Positions 6,041 to 8,224 of a DNA stretch of 8,224 nucleotides are shown piece after piece. Position 1 is the first letter of the stretch. Each line of letters starts with the position of its first letter. The translations under genes were made by a program, and so were the position numbers. The notes under the pieces are model-generated. The model worked only from the letters and a program-made list of their open reading frames with translations. It made no database searches and had not been told where the DNA came from. This DNA is from Microthrixaceae bacterium (lineage in GTDB: Bacteria > Actinomycetota > Acidimicrobiia > Acidimicrobiales > Acidimicrobilacustridaceae). The stretch lies in contig JAHFUU010000084.1 of NCBI GenBank assembly GCA_023264915.1, forward strand, positions 1-8,224, written 5' to 3'.

Positions 6041-6472
6041 GTGACCAAAGCCGACGGAGGCTGCGGCCCCGACGACCAGCGCCGCCGCGAGGAGGTCATC
6101 TTGACCCTTCTGGGCTCTGAGAACGACCTCGACTTCCAGACCCTGCTATCGGTCTTCCCGCATCCGCGGTATGAGCTCGTCGGCACCCACAAGGTCTATG
6201 ACGGCGTCGAACAGGTCAAGCATCATCTCAAGGATCGTCGAAGGGCGTTCCCGGACTACCGCAGCGACCTGATCGCCTACTACCACGCCCCCGACGCGGT
6301 GATCGCCGAGGTCTGGGTCCATGGCACCCATCTCGGGCAGATCGAGCAGATCGAGCCAACCGGCAAGGCGTTCCGGTGCAGGATGGCGGTCTTCTTCATG
6401 TTCGACAGAGACCAGCTCACCTGTGAGCGGGTCTACTTCGATCAAGCCACGATCGCACGCCAGCTCGCCTAG
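6041..6472 (+). CDS. SnoaL-like (NTF2-fold) protein
   Basis: The product has 143 residues from the GTG at 6041, which has GAGGGGG about 9 bases upstream; the frame is open further upstream but overlaps the riboswitch region. The sequence fits the SnoaL/ester-cyclase-like branch of the NTF2 fold. It has an N-terminal helical region, a YELVGTHKVYDGVEQVKHHL segment (residues 44-63), FPDYRSDLIAYYHAPDAVIAEVWVHGTH (70-97), and a C-terminal VFFMFDRDQLTCERVYFDQATIARQL (117-142). The VYFDQATIxRQL end is characteristic of this group. Members include polyketide cyclases, but most stand-alone copies have unknown small-molecule substrates or may be non-enzymatic. No polyketide genes are nearby, so cyclase function should not be assumed. 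There is no signal peptide, so it is probably cytoplasmic. It is divergent from the riboswitch gene and convergent with the CAP-domain gene. Confidence 0.85.
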   Translation: MTKADGGCGPDDQRRREEVILTLLGSENDLDFQTLLSVFPHPRYELVGTHKVYDGVEQVKHHLKDRRRAFPDYRSDLIAYYHAPDAVIAEVWVHGTHLGQIEQIEPTGKAFRCRMAVFFMFDRDQLTCERVYFDQATIARQLA

Positions 6473-6565
6473 CACGGGCAACGCGCCGGTGATCAACCAG
6501 GCCACCCACAGAACCAGGTCTGGGCGCCAACCGCGCCCCGATCCTGATCACATGACTCGTCGGGC

Positions 6566-6581
6566 CGGGGGCGAAGCCCCG
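6566..6581 (-). terminator. Short GC hairpin between convergent genes
   Basis: GGGGC-TTC-GCCCC on the minus strand begins two bases after the stop codon of the CAP-domain gene. It could serve either convergent gene (stops at 6472 and 6582). There are five G-C pairs, a three-base loop and no U-tract, so it is a weak terminator candidate. Confidence 0.4.
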
Positions 6582-7061
6582 TCAGAGCTGTGCGAACTCC
6601 TGGGTCTCGAACACCAGGTACATGCCGTTCGCAAGCTGGGAGCTGGCTACGCCGACTGCACCGTTGTTGTATCCGGTGCCGAGGATGTTGGCCCGGTGTC
6701 CGCTCGATCCCATGAACCCGGAGTGCATGCTCTGAACCGCTCCTGATACGGAGCTGGAGATCGAGCAACCCACGTTCTCACCAAGTGCCCGCCAGCCAGC
6801 GGGCGCTCCATCGGTGAGGTTCGAGTGGCGCAGTGTCGTGCCGCTGCACACACCCCCAGAGTTCGCCAGCAGGCCGCGGGACCAGTTCTGAGCCTTCACA
6901 ACAAGTGTCTCGTTGGCCGCCAGCGTCGCGATCCCCCGTGACGACCGCTCTGTGTTGATGAGATTGAAACCAGTCTGTTCGTCGGTTGTCATGCACGCGG
7001 ATACCACAAGCATGATCGCTACAAGCACGCCGGAGACCAGCGCGCCTCGTGTTCGTGTCAT
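6582..7061 (-). CDS. CAP-domain (SCP/PR-1-like) lipoprotein
   Basis: The product has 159 residues from the ATG at 7061, which has AAAGAGGG about 6 bases upstream; a longer in-frame start at 7139 has no such site. The N-terminus MTRTRGALVSGVLVAIMLVVSAC is a lipoprotein signal peptide with lipobox VSAC, so Cys23 would be lipidated and the protein held on the outer face of the membrane. The rest is a minimal CAP domain: FNLINTERSSRGI at the start, LRHSN with His79, LGENVGC with Glu95, SGHRANILGTGYNNGAVGV with His122, and a final YLVFETQEF strand. Cys72 and Cys99 could form a disulfide. His79, Glu95 and His122 match the cleft residues typical of the superfamily. Bacterial CAP proteins are widespread, with poorly known roles (proposed lipid, sterol or wall binding, or proteolysis), so none is assigned. 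Confidence 0.92.
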   Translation of the reverse strand: MTRTRGALVSGVLVAIMLVVSACMTTDEQTGFNLINTERSSRGIATLAANETLVVKAQNWSRGLLANSGGVCSGTTLRHSNLTDGAPAGWRALGENVGCSISSSVSGAVQSMHSGFMGSSGHRANILGTGYNNGAVGVASSQLANGMYLVFETQEFAQL

Positions 7062-7091
7062 CTGAAACCCTCTTTTTGTTCCTGTCGACCC

Positions 7092-7139
7092 GCCTTCACC
7101 CCGTGATCGGCTTAGGACCCGGTTCGCTTGATACATCAA
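7092..7139 (-). promoter_or_regulatory. Structured leader and palindrome upstream of CAP-domain gene
   Basis: On the minus strand GCC-GA-TCAC-GGG-GTGA-A-GGC (7111 to 7092) folds into a hairpin with a small internal loop. Upstream of it lies the palindrome TTGATACATCAA (7128-7139). These sit 31-78 bases before the ATG at 7061. They could be a regulator site and an mRNA leader stem. I compared the leader with the c-di-GMP and c-di-AMP riboswitch cores and saw no convincing match. Confidence 0.25.
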
Positions 7140-7241
7140 ATTGGGGCTTTACCGTCACTTGAGGACCTTCGGCTCCCTGGCAAACAGCACAGCGCTCCCC
7201 CATGATCTCTGCCGGTTGGTGCGGGATCTCGCAGGGGCCCC

Positions 7242-7256
7242 GGTGGTTCGACCACC
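7242..7256 (-). terminator. Hairpin downstream of the sulfatase gene
   Basis: GGTGGT-CGA-ACCACC on the minus strand is a perfect six-pair stem with a three-base loop, about 38 bases after the sulfatase stop at 7294. It has no U-tract. It is the main structure in the 7140-7293 spacer, which otherwise shows nothing recognisable. Confidence 0.4.
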
Positions 7257-7293
7257 TTCGAGCCCCCTCTGTGGCCGCGGTCCCCCGCAGTCC

Positions 7294-8224
7294 TCAGGCA
7301 TGGCGGCTCGCGTCGGAATCCTCACACGTCCGGCCAGAGCACGAGCCCAGCCGATCGAGCCGCTCTCTCAACGCCGCGATCGTTGGTCCGTACTCGGGTC
7401 GTGACACGAGGTTGACGCGCTCGACTGGGTCGGCCTTGAGGTCATACAGCTCCTGGTCGTTGGCCCAGGCGGTGTAGGCCCAGTTCTCGACCCGTATCTG
7501 GCGCACCACCGGTTCTTGCCCCAGCGGGAAGAACTCCTCGAGGAGGACCGCACGATCGATCGATCGAGCTGGGTCTGTGGCCAATGGCTTCAGGTCGCGA
7601 CCATCCAGCGTGGCGGGAACGTCAAGACCCGCGGCGGCAAGGATGGTCGGCGCGAGGTCGACGTTGAGGGCTTTCTGGTCTGCCTTGGCGCCACGGGGGA
7701 AGCCAGGGCCTCTAACCAGGAGCGGCAGGTGGACAGCTTCCTCATAGAGGAGGCGCTTGCCGTACAGGCCGTGCTCCCCGTGGAACACGCCGTTGTCGGA
7801 GGTGAAGATGATCAGCGTGTTGTCGAGCTGGCCGCGATCGCGCAACGCGTTGTAGATGGCCTCGACCCACTCGTCGACGGCCTGGAGGGTTTCCAGCTCG
7901 CTCCGGTATGCCTGCTCGATATAGGCCTTCTCGGCTGGCGCGCTCTTGACTCGGTCCCGCACCAGGGGCGGCTTGGTCGCCACGTCGAGGGTGCTGAGCG
8001 CCTGCTCGCCGAACAGCATGCTGTCTGATCGGGGCAGGGCCTGGTTGGCCATCGAGCCCTGGTGGCGAGGGGCAGGGACTGGGAGCATGCTGAACGCGGG
8101 CTTCTCGGAGGACCCTGCCTCTGCTGCGCCCACGTGAGGTGCCAACGGTGTGAAGGAGATGAAGAAAGGCTGCTTGCGCTCAGAAGCAGCGTCGATGTCA
8201 GTTATGACCTCCTTGCCGAGCACG
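7294..8224 (-). CDS. Sulfatase, C-terminal part (start outside window)
   Basis: The frame is open from the right edge and ends at the TGA at 7294-7296, so about 309 C-terminal residues are present. Sulfatases hydrolyse sulfate esters using a formylglycine made from a Cys or Ser in the N-terminal half; that site lies outside the window. The visible part has typical C-half features. FTPLAPH near the edge carries a His (8134-8136) expected in the active site. LIIFTSDNGVFHGEHGLYGKR (near 7810-7750) carries the Asp-Asn metal ligands and the following Lys. LLYEEAVHLPLLVRGPGF and VDLAPTILAAAGLDVPATLDGRDL follow. NWAYTAWANDQELYDLKADPVERVNLV is the usual C-terminal block. A C-terminal CSGRTC pair may form a disulfide, as often seen in actinobacterial members. 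Most relatives are secreted and act on sulfated glycans or aryl sulfates; the substrate cannot be told here. Confidence 0.92.
   Translation of the reverse strand, partial: VLGKEVITDIDAASERKQPFFISFTPLAPHVGAAEAGSSEKPAFSMLPVPAPRHQGSMANQALPRSDSMLFGEQALSTLDVATKPPLVRDRVKSAPAEKAYIEQAYRSELETLQAVDEWVEAIYNALRDRGQLDNTLIIFTSDNGVFHGEHGLYGKRLLYEEAVHLPLLVRGPGFPRGAKADQKALNVDLAPTILAAAGLDVPATLDGRDLKPLATDPARSIDRAVLLEEFFPLGQEPVVRQIRVENWAYTAWANDQELYDLKADPVERVNLVSRPEYGPTIAALRERLDRLGSCSGRTCEDSDASRHA

Noticed and set aside
7234..7268. tRNA-like element around GGTGGTTCGACCACC
   Set aside because: The TTCGA looks like a T-loop, but no acceptor stem, D arm or anticodon arm could be fitted; a simple hairpin explains it.
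7553..7567. CGAT tandem repeat
   Set aside because: Only about four units, in the sulfatase coding frame, with no sign of function.
7516..8028. Plus-strand open frame of 170 codons
   Set aside because: It is antisense to the well-supported sulfatase.

Overview
The window reads as chromosomal DNA of a high-GC actinobacterium. The signs are GTG starts, G/C-rich third codon positions, many exported proteins with Thr/Pro-rich linkers, and the 'LDTR…GYY/GWF' repeat common in that phylum. The Thr-rich linkers and this repeat would suit an Acidimicrobiia-like lineage, but that is inference. No rRNA, tRNA, transposase, phage gene or CRISPR array is visible.

Left part, plus strand: the 3' end of a secreted repeat protein (2-856), a hairpin-rich spacer, a twin-arginine-type exported protein of the N,N-dimethylformamidase large-subunit-like family (1080-2942), and a membrane-anchored L,D-transpeptidase (3053-3979). 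Middle part, minus strand: a small zinc-finger-like protein (4010-4378) lies downstream of a secreted alpha/alpha-toroid protein (4479-5717). The 5' leader of the toroid gene carries a recognisable cobalamin riboswitch (about 5809-5925). Right part: a SnoaL-like protein on the plus strand (6041-6472) diverges from the riboswitch gene. It is followed by a CAP-domain lipoprotein (6582-7061) and the C-terminal part of a sulfatase (7294-8224, running off the window), both on the minus strand.

Most products act outside the cytoplasm, on the wall or in the periplasm-like space; only the zinc-finger protein and the SnoaL-like protein look cytoplasmic. The genes do not form one obvious pathway. The most interesting unit is the riboswitch plus secreted toroid protein. 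The riboswitch ties an exported protein with the fold class of animal transcobalamin/intrinsic factor to vitamin B12 status, so a bacterial extracellular B12 binder or scavenging factor is the leading hypothesis. The spacer 5718-6040, the only gene-free stretch over 300 bases, is occupied by this riboswitch, its expression platform and the start region of the divergent gene.
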